Below, piece after piece: positions 11,400 to 23,180 of a stretch of 64,000 bases of DNA; position 1 is the stretch's first letter, and every line of letters starts with the position of its first letter. The stretch is taken from contig OU744732.1 of NCBI GenBank assembly GCA_916613615.1, positions 45,375,227 through 45,439,226 of the forward strand. The letters are read 5' to 3'. Source of the DNA: Steromphala cineraria (taxonomy: Eukaryota; Mollusca; Gastropoda; Trochida; Trochidae). The position numbers were made by a program, and so were the translations under genes. The notes under the pieces were generated by a model. It did not search any database, was not told the origin of the DNA, and saw nothing but the letters and a program-made list of their open reading frames with translations.

Positions 11400-14300
11400 A
11401 GGACCAAAATTTACGTTCTTTGGAGGTCCAGTCATGACAACTTGATGATTCTCGTGCGATCAGGGCATCTGGTCAATAGCTAAAGTCACATTAATTCCTA
11501 GAAGTGAAAGTATCATTTCTTTCATTTTATAGTAATTTGAAATGATCTGGAAACAAAGGATTCATTTCGTGCCGTTCTCGTAATACCATGCAAATATAAT
11601 TGAGTTGTAAGTACTAAGTAGCATGGTTTCTTATTGATTGTCTTGTATCCTCAATGGGACGGTCTATCACCAGATAATACAGTTGGCGCGGTATTTATAT
11701 GTTGATGGAAAACATCGCTAATTAAGTACATTGAATAATAACATAGGTGTGATGTTCTTGCTGTAAGAAGTTCATCATTGGACTGTATAAATTATTGTCT
11801 TTACAACTGGACGTGGTTTACTGAATGTGCAAATTTTCCATACATGACGTTTTTTTTACAAGTTTGATAACTTGAACTCAACGCTATCTTTCAACTAAAT
11901 GTGTTTTATCAAGAGTTTTCGGTGTTGAACCAGTGACATCGACGTAATAATGGCGCTGTATTCATCTTATTACGGAAATATAAAGTATTTGTTCTTTTTT
12001 GATAATAAGAAGAATTATCATATCGACCTGGTAACAATGCCCTATGATTTGGCTTAGGCTCATAGTCTTATGTTTAGAAGTAAATTATGCTCATTTGAGT
12101 TGTCCTATTTCTTCTGGTAATGACTGTGCAAATGGTCGAGTGTGCATAGTGCAAGCGGATAAATCATTTAAATCGGAGACAATCATTTGTACTGTAAATT
12201 CACAGCTACCGTCAAAGTGAAAGACATGTTAGGTGATTGTCTGTCAGTTTTCAAAAAACGTGGCTTACCAAAGAAATGTGTTGACAAAGTATCCTTTTAA
12301 ATATTTACATAATGGTATAAGCAGACATTTTGTGATGGTTATACTTGGTTCAACAACAGAAGACGGTCTTGCTTGAATGTACGGAAATTAAATTGGTTCT
12401 CGAATGAAAAGTGGTATCGTCCTAATCCTAGTTTACGTCGTATTCAAGAGGCAAATTTTTGAATAAAAACACGTTTGAGTAAGATCAGCGTGTGCAGAAC
12501 ACCACAACAGCAGATCAGTCCAAATTGCGGATTTGCCTCTCCTGCTGCTCTTAAATTTTTTTAATAAATTAGGCGTTTTCTAAACAATATGAAAAAGAAA
12601 ATAAAGAATAGAAAGAATAGAAGAAGCTATAAGAAGACTTTGATCTGAGATGTGAACCTGTCAAGAGAATTCCCATTATTATTTTGAGATCTCAACAACC
12701 TGTTTTCATTTAATCCGAATGTAAACTATAATCTTATCTTGTGATTATCAAGTTCAACTTTCAAAGATCACTGATGACTTGGAATAACACTTTTTGTGGC
12801 TATCATTTATCAAATACGGAATTTCAATATTATGATCTTTCAAAGCTTTCTTAGTCTAGGTTACCATATTCCTAACTCTTGCAAAGATGACATTTCAAAG
12901 AAGCACAATCTTAAATGCATATTGTTAGTTAAATTTCAGTGTTCTGTGTTTAAAATGTTTACTAAACGAACGTGAATATGTGTTTTGGAACCAATCTATT
13001 TCTCTAGTCTATTTCCATTTTCTAGACAATGTTCCTGAGTAACCAAAGTTTAACTTTCAGATATATGTCTCCCATAATTTGAAACACGTACAGGTGTCAC
13101 AGATGCACCGTCCATCGACCAATTAGGTACCGGTGCTACAGAAATAAGACTTTACGATCATTAACACTTGTGTAACATGTTGTTTACATCACGCGGAAGG
13201 TTATATACGGTTTATCATGTCAAGGTTTTATAATAAAGCATTCACTATCTATACACTTTGACATGAATGATCAGTTTTGGAGATGCTGTTGTGAGGCTTG
13301 GCAACGTTTGTTTACATTTACATTAAACAATATGGCACATTTCTTTACGATATTTTGATCTTTATATTTGAAATTATAACTCTTTTAACCAATAGCAGCG
13401 TTTTGTACAGCTCCTACGTTTTGTACTGTTTCCAACATTTGTAATGCTGCATATGATCAACCAAAAGCTCAGCATGTATGACGTTATTAAATTTTGTGGT
13501 TTAAATATCATGACTGTATCGCAGTAAAACTGGAAGCGCATTTGACAGTCATTAAAAAGCTGTTTTTGTAATTTAAAAGATAAAATAAAAAATTTACAAA
13601 CCCAGGAATGATATGTATTGAAACTGAAGTAATTAGCATAAAATGATTTAAATTAAAGGTAGTAATTAGCATTAATAATTTAAATGGAAGGTTATAAATC
13701 TTTCTAATTTACAATTTCCAGTTGGCAATATCTTCAAGATGAATAAAAATATAAACATATGATAAAAAACATGCAGATAGCCCCAAGATGATAATGTAGT
13801 TTACATCTATCATGGACGTCGATAGAGAAAAGGTCAAGTAATCGGTAAGTTATTACTTGACGTTAATAAAGAAAATCCAATTTCGTCAATGCAATAAATC
13901 TAACGACAATCTAGATATTATATATTTTTTGGACAAGAACTTAATTACTCCCAGTTTATTTCATTTAGTTCAAAGAGATTTTAATTTTAATCACTTTGTT
14001 GATCATTTCATGCGATTGACTTTAATTCATGTATCCTTTGGAGACACCTGCAACTTGTTGGTCGTAACAATTACCGTATTCGACCTATTAAGCGCTCTGA
14101 GCGGTTAAAAAATTGGAAAGAGGGGGCGCTTATCAAAGTGTCTTAATCATTCAGTCGAATGATATGGTCTGCATATGGTCTTTTAGCATAGGTTACAAAT
14201 CCAATTACCGTGATTAAAGAGGAGGACTGAAATATATGTAAATTTTCATAGGATTGTCATGTAAGGTACGAGTATTCCATCACAGAAATGTTCTTGACAT

Positions 14301-14500
14301 TTGAAAAATAATTTAGGTTGGAATTTGGATCAACCAACTTAGAGACTTCAGTGTATAACCTTTCCTAATCGGCTAGCAACGGGTAATGCACTTTAACGTA
14401 ATAAACAAGGAACATGGCGCTGAATTTAAAACTAGAAAATCCTCGTCAAATATCAAAAAGAAATATTTACTGAAAAAAGTATCACTGAAACCAAGTATTT
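11400..14500. other. Unassigned AT-rich stretch in unit A
   Basis: I see no gene here and no clear match to units B or C. An 83-codon frame at 13857-14108 has no recognisable features. A small perfect 10 bp stem (GTCAAGTAAT and ATTACTTGAC) lies at about 13831-13859. Confidence 0.4.
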
Positions 14501-14519
14501 GTCTTACGGTACGCTTATA

Positions 14520-14900
14520 AATGCAATGATAATAACGTTCTGTTATTTTTATTACCACATGATTACAGAGTACTAGGTTTTTGGTCACTAGCATTTACTT
14601 CAGCGTTAGAGCGACATATATCTTCCAAATGTTGACAGTCTACATAACTGTCCTAAACTTCAGTGAGTAGCATCCGTCAAAATAGTCATTTGTTCAACAG
14701 CATCAGCCGAAGAGTGATAAAAATTGTCAATCGACAGACAAAGCTGCCGAAATTAGGTAATGATTTCTCAAGTAACTCACATTGACGCATAACCTTGGTT
14801 CCAATATTGCGTCCAAGTCCTAAGATGTCGAATGCAGATCTGGTTGAAACCTCTCTGATGAATTTGATTGTACGTTTGATAGGCTCTTAAGATATGATGT
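14520..14900. repeat. Duplicon sub-repeat X, distal copy in A
   Basis: The block running from AGAGTACTAG through TTGACAGTC, GTAGCATCCGTCAAAA, TCAATCGACAGACAA and CTCAAGTA to CAGATCTGGT occurs six times in the window: about 8141-8560, here, 24350-24800, 27960-28330, 33833-34290 and 37670-37995. There are two per duplicon unit, so the ancestral unit already held an internal duplication. This copy is the most diverged. Confidence 0.7.
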
Positions 14901-15290
14901 AAGTTTGAAGTGTAAACAAGGGCATGGAAGAATGTGGGCCCATGGTTTGGTATACACATTTGTTAGCCCTACTATTGAAAGGCATTTATATTGTTTAAAA
15001 CCATTTTAAAATAAGAATTTTATATTATTTTTCTTAACGATCCCATTAAAAAAACATGTTTACTGTTTTCTTCTTGTACATGTAAAAGACTGTAAAATGT
15101 CAACTTAAACTCATTTTGTCCTTTTAAAACTAGCGTGTCTTAACAGCTTATGTGATTATAACACATCCTACCACACTCTACGCAATCTTAACCCTGGGGC
15201 AAATTAAGATAGGTTGAAAGGTGCATTCAATTATGCACGGAACAAGGGATAAATGTTTCATGAAATTGACTAGCAATAAACCCAATAGCA

Positions 15291-16268
15291 CAATGAATGA
15301 ATGAATGAATGAATGAATGAATTGTCTTTATTTCCTCCATAAAAAATTAAGAGTATACACAAAGTCACATGTTAGAAATACATTACATACATTTCACAGA
15401 AAGTTTGTATTTATATTCATATAAGTGCAATACAGATTTCAGGTGCCATGAATATATAATACTGGCAATAATGTCAATCATCGCTGCCCATTCGTCAAGT
15501 CCAAAGTGGTCTAATATTTGAGTTATTCCGCCAAGTAGAGTTTGTATTTTTATTTCTTCACATCAGTCTTCAAATTTCAAGTAGTCATCAATTGGGAGCT
15601 GTTCACATAGAGTATTGTGTTCTGTGGTTAGTTTCTCACAGTGCAGCAATTGACGGGCGACTATGCCACTAGTTGTGTTCTCACACAGCAGACACACACC
15701 TGGTGTTATAGGTAGAACACCAAGCTTGATGAGACTAAACACACTTTTTATATTCATGTCAAATAGCTCACACATACCCAACAGTCTATGTGGTTTCAGT
15801 TCAGAATGTATTTCAGCATATCGAACCATCTCTGGAAGATTGAGAAGAACCTGTTTCCATTAGAACCGTTCATATTCTGCAATGGTTTCATAAACTATCC
15901 GTTTCCATGTAGCTTTATTTGAAAATGTCCCAGTCTGAAAAAGTCCTCAACATATGACCAGAGTTCATATTTCTGCAGTTTAATCAGGAGGTCATGAGTC
16001 ACTGAGGATTTGCTCATATTATTAACAATATATTGTCCAAATCTGAAATGAAATATATGTTTATGAACACAATCACTATTATAATGGAATAATCTGTACA
16101 ACAATGATAGCCTGAGCTTATCAATATATCCCTGCATGGACCATAGTCCAAGATTTTGGACAGTTGCCAGTGTGGACGAACGTACATGTAGATTGTGTAC
16201 ACTTCGGGCAAACATACGTTGGGTTCGGTCCATAAGACTAAATCCGTGGCTTCCGGCAGTGTCCCCAT
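15291..16268 (-). mobile_element. 5'-truncated LINE, 3' end only
   Basis: Reading right to left, the insert carries the C-terminal part of a LINE reverse-transcriptase protein, then an A-rich 3' region with an AATAAA-like signal (GGAAATAAAG) and a terminal ATTC microsatellite (TGAA repeats at about 15294-15321 on +). Short tandem tails of this kind are typical of L2/CR1-like LINEs. The equivalent of A 48-235 (about 188 bp) is missing at the insertion point, so one end of a long-TIR MITE has been removed. Confidence 0.8.
15563..16268 (-). pseudogene. LINE reverse-transcriptase C-terminal remnant
   Basis: The first block (16268 down to about 15920) reads RTQRMFARSVHNLHVRSSTL then LGLWSMQGYIDKLRLSLLYR, typical of the region just after the RT palm and thumb in non-LTR retrotransposons. 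After a frameshift near 15920 it continues KATWKRIVYETIAEYERF, an in-frame stop, then WKQVLLNLPEMVRYAEIH and PHRLLGMCELF. The end has a CxxC...HC cluster (CLLCENTTSGIVARQLLHC), the usual C-terminal zinc-knuckle-like motif. The copy lacks the endonuclease and the catalytic FADD region, so it is dead. Family assignment beyond LINE is uncertain. Confidence 0.8.
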
Positions 16269-16270
16269 CC

Positions 16271-16488
16271 ATTTGAATTTGTTTTAGCATGGGAAGGGGG
16301 GTTTATATCACAATGCCTTTGCCATGACTCAGTAGTCAAAATGATGATTTAAGAAAAGCATCGCTGATTGCACAACTAACTTTGAGTGCCTCAAATCAGG
16401 CATCTCTAATTCTACCCCACAAACTCGGCTAACAAGAACAGAGGCTCGATTATCATTTCATGACTTTATCTGCTTCTGTGGAGAGAAT
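16271..16488. mobile_element. Right half of a long-TIR MITE
   Basis: This matches A 238-408, including the right TIR (AACAGAGGCTCGAT to GGAGAGAAT). The left half was lost when the LINE at 15291-16268 arrived. Confidence 0.65.
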
Positions 16489-17575
16489 GATGCAGCATTC
16501 TCTCTGATTGATCTTCGACTGTGTCCCTTCAAGGATCAATCCTCTTGAACTCGTGGATAAGCTCCATCGAAAGATTTCCACTATGTACGCGCAAATTGTG
16601 TTCTGCAACAGGAAAGTGTCAACCAAATAAGCTGTAATTGCGTTTCTCAGAAAAATCCCCAGAACTCATTATACTTTAAAATCAGGTATATCAAGATCAG
16701 TATTCTTGGACTGTGGTGTCAGTACTTGCGGTTGCGGTAGAGAGTAATCCGAATCCTGGGACGGTTGAGTCTTGTCACATACATAGAAACGAAGATTGAG
16801 TGTTTCATTTCTTGATACCTTCCCCGGATAGTTTTGTCATCATCCACGACCAGTTTGCGGATGTTCCTTCTGGAAAGAAATGTTTTCAACTTTCTGCTCA
16901 TAACATCTTGTTTTGAGCCCTTTTGTTAATGTATATCATTCTTGTTACATTCCTTTCTTGTCTTTCATCTTTTCTTTCATCAATTTTTTCTTTTGGCATT
17001 GTGAAAGGTCTGTTCTTCTAAGTTTTCGATTTTACTGTAGTTTGAATGGTCTTTTGTACGTTTTCTTTCTCACTGATATGTTTACTCTTGTTTTGATGCA
17101 ACATCCTAATGTTTAATAGCTGAAATACCAACACCTTAAATCCCAACTCACTCACAGAAATAAATAAGATATATAATAATTTCGCAATATTAGAAAATTG
17201 ACTTGAAACTAATAAGGTGTATAATAAGTACTCAATTTTAGAAAATCGACTTAAAACTAATGTGTATCTTAGATAAATGTTCCCACATTGCATCATGTCA
17301 CATCTCTTAGTTCATAAAGTCCTTACGTTGCTTTACAAAATATTTTCTATTACGAATGTGTCGTCGTAGTTGTGACCTGAAATATGAGAAAATAAGTAGA
17401 TGTTATTGAACTCAGTGCAGCTCCTCTTATCAATCACCAGTAATGATTATCTGATTATTTTAATGTAGAAAATGTTAATGCAGTGACAAGCGTCAACATG
17501 GACAAGATCACTTTGTCGGTGCAGGTGACTCTGCAAAGGGAAATAACTTTAACCTACAGTCCCCCGTCGCATACC

Positions 17576-17755
17576 ATGAACAAAGAAGTTGTCATCCACT
17601 TACTCCTATTCATTACGATGTCCCATGCTGATATTGATATAACTTTGCGGACTGGTCTGATATGGATTTTATCGACCAGGAAGCAACATGGATTCTGTGT
17701 CCTTGCCTCCATCAAATATGTAAAAAACCTCATATCATTGAAAAATGTATGGTAA
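17576..17755 (+). CDS. Possible signal-peptide exon, function unknown
   Basis: The ATG follows ATACC and opens MNKEVVIHLLLFITMSHA, which resembles a secretory signal: two charged residues, a hydrophobic core and a small residue at a plausible cleavage site. The frame runs 59 codons. A donor-like GTAAAA lies within it at about 17720, so the true coding part, if any, could be shorter. The paralogue in A (1124) keeps the first 18 codons nearly unchanged and then stops. No homologous family is recognised and no further exons are seen, so a chance frame or a dead gene fragment is quite possible. Confidence 0.2.
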   Translation: MNKEVVIHLLLFITMSHADIDITLRTGLIWILSTRKQHGFCVLASIKYVKNLISLKNVW

Positions 17756-18946
17756 TATGTGATACATAACATGTGTAACGCCAACGCAGACATGAGGTAT
17801 TGAATTTTAAGGGAAAGTCTGCCAACAGGAGAATAACGACAAGCAACACATATTGTAATAGTGTTGGTGTTTAGATAATTGGCGGGATTATGTAAATATA
17901 ATTGGGTGTGATATCATTAACAAGGTTAAAAGCATCCACTATTAATACATTTTGTTGTCATAAATGATAAGGATATGAGATACTTTGGTGGCGTTCACTT
18001 ATGCTAACATGGATGAATGCCAAGTCTTGTTAAATCATCATCCATCCTGTCTCAGGATACGAACTTTAAGCTAACTCCACTAATCTGTGACCTGGGCTCA
18101 GAAGCTAGATTCGCTCGAGCGGCCCGACTTGAGGAATAGCCAAAACAACCTTCACCCAATCCTACCTTCATCCTACCGGCGTGGTAAAAAAGAAGGAATT
18201 TTATTAGACTTAAAGCAGTGTTTGATATGTTCAGTTGTGTATGACTAGTGCTAAACATGGCATTATGGTTAATTGTTGTAATGTCAAAATTGTAACGATT
18301 TCATAATGTTACCATACTTGCCAGACCTTTTCTACTACTGTCGGAAATCATGTTTGAAATAAGTATGTAGGTAATAATAAGTATGTTTGAATTATTATAA
18401 ATAATATCAATAAAACATGATTTCTTTGAACGTTATGAACGACTTTTAATCAAAATCGGTTATATTACATAAAAGTTAAGTTTGCTTCACGAAAGGTCGT
18501 TTTGTTTTTCTTGTGTCCAAAACAATTTAAATCCAAAATTAATTACATTCATTGGAATTCTCCAACATAGTGAATGTTTTTGACCTATTGTTTTTGTTGA
18601 TTGAAGAAAACCATGTGGGGTGTGCCTAAAGACACTCAACTCGTATAAATGTCGAAGAGTTGAACATATGAAAGATGGAGGAATGTTTATCTAACAATCT
18701 CGTAATAAAAGAAGATACTATCTCCAATTTACCATGAATCCCTTCTTAATGGGATCTGATGGTAAACCCAGTATTAATGGATTATCTCGACAAAATAGAT
18801 TTTATTCATAACGAACGATATACCATCAATGTCGGTAGTATCTATCAAAGATCAAACGGAGTTACCATATTGATCTTGAACTGAATATGTTACTGAAGTG
18901 CACAGGGTTTCTAGGGACCACATATTTGGTGCAAACTTTTCATACA

Positions 18947-19359
18947 TTATCTCCCCATAGAGGCAGATCAAGTCATGAAATGTTGATCGAGCCTCTGATC
19001 TTATTTGCCCAAATCAGTGGGTACCTGAAGTTTCCCTTGGCGGAAAAAATGCACTGCAATCTCTTTAACTTCTTTAGCAAATGACAACGCTTCTCGCATG
19101 AAAAGGGTGGTTCATATAAACATGCCTTTGCCACGATTCAGTAGCCAAAATGATGATTTTGCAACAGCGTCGCTGTTTGCACAACTTACTTTGATTGCAT
19201 CCAATCAGATCTCTCCCATTCTACCCCACAAACTTGGCGAATAAGAACAGAGGCCCGATCAACATTTCATGATTTGCTCTGTCTTTGTGGTGAAAGAATG
19301 CCTTGAACAGAGACTCGATCAACATTTCATGACTTGCTCTGTCTTTGTGGTGAAAGAAT
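18947..19359. mobile_element. Long-TIR MITE in B with a doubled right end
   Basis: The main element (18947-19299) matches A 2400-2733. Its right end is then repeated: AACAGAGACTCGATCAACAT to GGTGAAAGAAT recurs at about 19305-19359, a tandem copy of the terminal 55 bp. The left TIR is ATTATCTCCCCATAGAGGC. Confidence 0.65.
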
Positions 19360-22334
19360 GCCACAGCGCCGGCAGTAAGGTGCACCATTCACGAAAAGGA
19401 GATGACCAATGCTTGGATACACTGTTACACCAATAGAGAACTTAAAAATATGCTATGTTGAGCACATTCATTTTATTCTAACGTCGCTTAAGAGCACACG
19501 AACAAATTCTTAAAAAGGAATGCATGGTGACACCTGTAAACATTGTGAGTTGTACTTTCAATTTCAAGCTCTTAAACTTTTAGTTTCTTCTTTTTTTATG
19601 AACGTTCGTGTCTACTGTAAGTTTGGATTTGGATAAAGTTTCAGATTCACTTATCGAGTTGGTAGAACAAGAAAGTTCATTTTTGCACATACAGATCGAT
19701 ATGATTCTTAATGGATAATAGCTCCTTTTTAAATCTTTATTTCAATTCCCAAAAAACCCTTTCTAATAATCACTTTTATTTTCGTGAGGTATAATATTAA
19801 CCAAAGAACTCATGCTACTTTCCCTCAACATGGAGTGACCTTTTATAATCTAAATCGATAGACTTAGGATTGTTTGAAAACCCTTGCTTCTACTGACGGA
19901 AAATAACAAAATGAAAATTTAGCGGAATATCTTATAATATCTGGATAATATTATACTGTTTGAGACCGTATACAGTTGGATATCAGTTATTTTAATTTGT
20001 TCAATTAGGGGTACATAATATGATATATATTACATTATTAATACTAATAATGTTTTAATAACGCACAACGTCCTTTCGAACTCATTACAACTATGTGAGG
20101 AATGAAATACTTTTATGTTCTACTCTGTAGGATTTATATTTGAAAACAAATTGTCTACCTCAAGGGTATACATCTGTAGTGGTGTTTCATGTACAATGTC
20201 CAGAAATAAAAGGTCAATATCGCAAGTACGCTAAGAGTTACATTAATATGGTGATGCAATACTGCTATGAACAGTAAGACTTCCAGCATAATGGATAGGG
20301 ACATACAACATGCAAGTCCGTCAAACATTGCATAGGTATGTCAACAGTTTTACATGCAGAAACGCCCAAATGCAATAATATGTACAAATCGTCACGAAAA
20401 CTTTTCCAGTGTTCATACAAGCAACAAATGAGAGTGTATGCCTGACGAACTGAATTATTGTTTATTCAATATTTTAGACATCCCATTATCCAGAAGATTA
20501 GTACAAGTTATTAGTAGACTTTGAAAGGATTTTGATGTATAGTTTTCTGAATCGGTGAGAAACATTCTGATCTGATGAAATGACTTAGAAGTAAAAGTAC
20601 ATAATAAAGAAATTCGTACAAATATTAAAACATTTATTACTCAGTGACATATAAGAAAACATGTGCAAAATTTGAAATGAATCAGATGAACAAGTTTTCA
20701 AAACAACATAAATTCATATCAACATAGATTCTAATATTGGAAAACCACAAAGAACAAAACATGAAAATTCGTAAATGAATAAAAAACTAACGAAATCAGT
20801 TGTCAATAGCTATTAAACCCCTTCTAGTAGGGTAGAAGACATGTGCAAAATTTGAAGACAATGCGTAGGATAACATGACAACATGTTTTTTGTGTGAATC
20901 ATGGTGACATAACACTCTGCACACATTAAAGATCAAGTTTCTTTCGGAAGTGAATAATTGATTTCATTTTTCTATCAGTATTTGAATGAATCTTGCAGGC
21001 GTTAGAAGCGCAATCATTTATGTGTGGAACAATGCATCAAGGTGTTGACTTTTAACTGCATCCCAACACTCTGTATACCTAACCTCGAAGGATAGTCACA
21101 GAGGTACATGTATGAGAAGAGATTGGTAGTACATTTATGTCGGGCAGGACACAATCTACACAATCTAGTTTAAACTAGCCATACTGGTTACGTTCTCTAA
21201 GTCCTACATGTACATAACATCCAATGCTAGACACGGACCGAGTGGGTAAGTCGCTAGATATATTGTAGTACTTATTGGAATAAACATTATAAAGCTAGTT
21301 TCAAGTAGATTGAGCAGGATAGTTTGAAAATGTGCAACTCGTTGATTTTGAACTTTCCAGTCATACATTCATTAGAATTTCTCGTATCAGATAATGTTGC
21401 ATGGTACATGTACATGTATATCAAACACTTGTACAGCATTTCATCTATTATAACCATTGGTTTAGAAATCTACACTATATATGAATTACATATGTCACCA
21501 GTTTGTCACTTTGGGTACTTTTAACAGCCATTTGACAACTCATGTGATACAGCTGTCAGTTTATTTCTAATAATAAATTATTGAAGATCTTTTGCAATGA
21601 GATAAAAAAAATTCATGTTTTTCATTCATAGAATACTCCAAAACACTTGACAAGGATATATAAACAATACGAAACAAACTTCACGAATGCTTATTATATA
21701 TGAAACAATTTTATATCATTAAAATGAACCATCGTAATCATTGAAGTATAAAGACACCAAATTACCTCTTTCAAAAACCGTTGGTTACCAAAAATAAAAC
21801 CGATATCAAAATTGAAGATGAATGGTTGTCATTAAACCCTATATAAAATTCTTAGAATGTATTATTACATACTTTCAGTACTTTTTATGATTTGTCTGCA
21901 TTATTGATAATAGGTTTATGACATAAAATTTTGAAATAAGTAGAATAATAGCTTTGAAAATTACTATTTCGTTTATGTAATGTCTATATTGGTATGTAAT
22001 CTAAATTAGTATAATTATAGATCTTACAGATTTTTTAAAATGATATGTCAATTAAAAGACCTTTATTCAAGTCGTCAGTGAGCCTGCTCCTCGCAAAATA
22101 TATACTTCTATCAATTTGATAAGGATCACAGATACTATTTTTCTTAAAGAGCATATTTCAACATCTATTTTCCTTAAAGAACATATTTTAAATTGACATG
22201 AAAACGTAGACCATCACTTAAACACGATTACACGTGATTTTAAGTGATCACATGTGCGTTCATGCTCAAATTGCCTTATTTGATGTAAACAGCAGAATGA
22301 AGGTTTTTTTTACCAGAAATGATTTTTAAAAAAA

Positions 22335-23180
22335 AGGAAGTTTTACCCCTCAAGGCCAAAGGCTGATCACAACTGGACTTTCTGAACTCCACGTTGCAAA
22401 TGCACTTAACGTGAGCCAGAACGTTGTTAACAGAGCACGGAACCGGCAGCAAATGTTTTGTACAGGAGCACATCGTCATGATGGTGGTTCTCAAAGATCA
22501 ACAAGGCAACACAAGGTCATTTTAGTACCCTTGAGGCACGTTGCTATCCATTCTGGAAAGCTTCCACACAGCGAAATGCGATCCTGAACGCCTCTCGGAT
22601 ACAAATATTCACACAAATGATTCGAAAGCAAACTTCCGGTTTGAACCCATCTCAAAGAGGGCATCCCCTTGCCGTATGTCACAGGCGGAACGTTTGGAGT
22701 AGGCTCAGACACATATGACATTGGTAATCAATGACGAGGCCCCAGTTCTTTTCACAGATGAGTGTCAGTACTTTTTTGATTTCCAAGACAGACGGCTGCG
22801 GGTTTGACAGAGAGAACAAGAATGTTTTTTTTACGTCAACGTAAGGGAATATGATGGTTGCAGTGATGATTCAAAAAAGTTTCTCGGGATGACGCATTAG
22901 GTACGGACCGACTGATGGACATGTCATGGAGAGGGATACACTCTACAGGGATTAATCCTAATAATGTCTATTTAAGAACCTATGCTGGTGCTTTTTTTTC
23001 CAAAAAATATTAGTTGATGATAACACTCATCCTTATCAGGCAAGGGTGGTTTCTGGAAAGGCAAATGATTTTTTGTATTGGTCGACCAGCGTGTTTATTC
23101 TCTGGTATTTCAACCCATTTATCATGTTTGGAACATGGGGCAGGTCGTCATTTCCTGGCCTGCAAAGCAATGAACAAAAC
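22335..23180 (+). pseudogene. Tc1/mariner-like transposase relic, copy in B
   Basis: This is the most complete of the three relics and is uninterrupted by the solo LTR seen in A. The decayed helix-turn-helix region is at 22340-22480. At 22738-22785 the frame reads EAPVLFTDECQYFFDF, keeping the first catalytic Asp in an FTDE motif. At 22950-22985 it reads INPNNVYLRTYAGA. At 23014-23055 DDNTHPYQARVVS keeps the second catalytic Asp. Near 23115 PIYHVWNM replaces the usual NPIE-xxW, so the third acidic residue is gone. Frames change several times, so the copy is inactive. Confidence 0.75.

Larger units (their letters stand above)
1..15240. repeat. Segmental duplicon, unit A
   Basis: First of three diverged tandem copies of one long segment; the window opens inside it. 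Collinear blocks by eye: A 1-47 with B 15259-15290; A 238-900 with B 16271-16900; A 1020-2960 with B 17470-19555; A 3130-5900 with C 30540-33690, and its part from 4000 on with B 20870-22750; A 7320-7830 with B 23010-23535; A 8040-9860 with B 24290-26010 and C 33780-35950. A block near 14520-14900 matches B 27960-28300 and C 37670-37995, so the unit continues beyond the private minisatellite at 9866-11268. About 600 bp present in B (19560-20150) is missing here near 2965. Boundaries are approximate. Confidence 0.8.
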
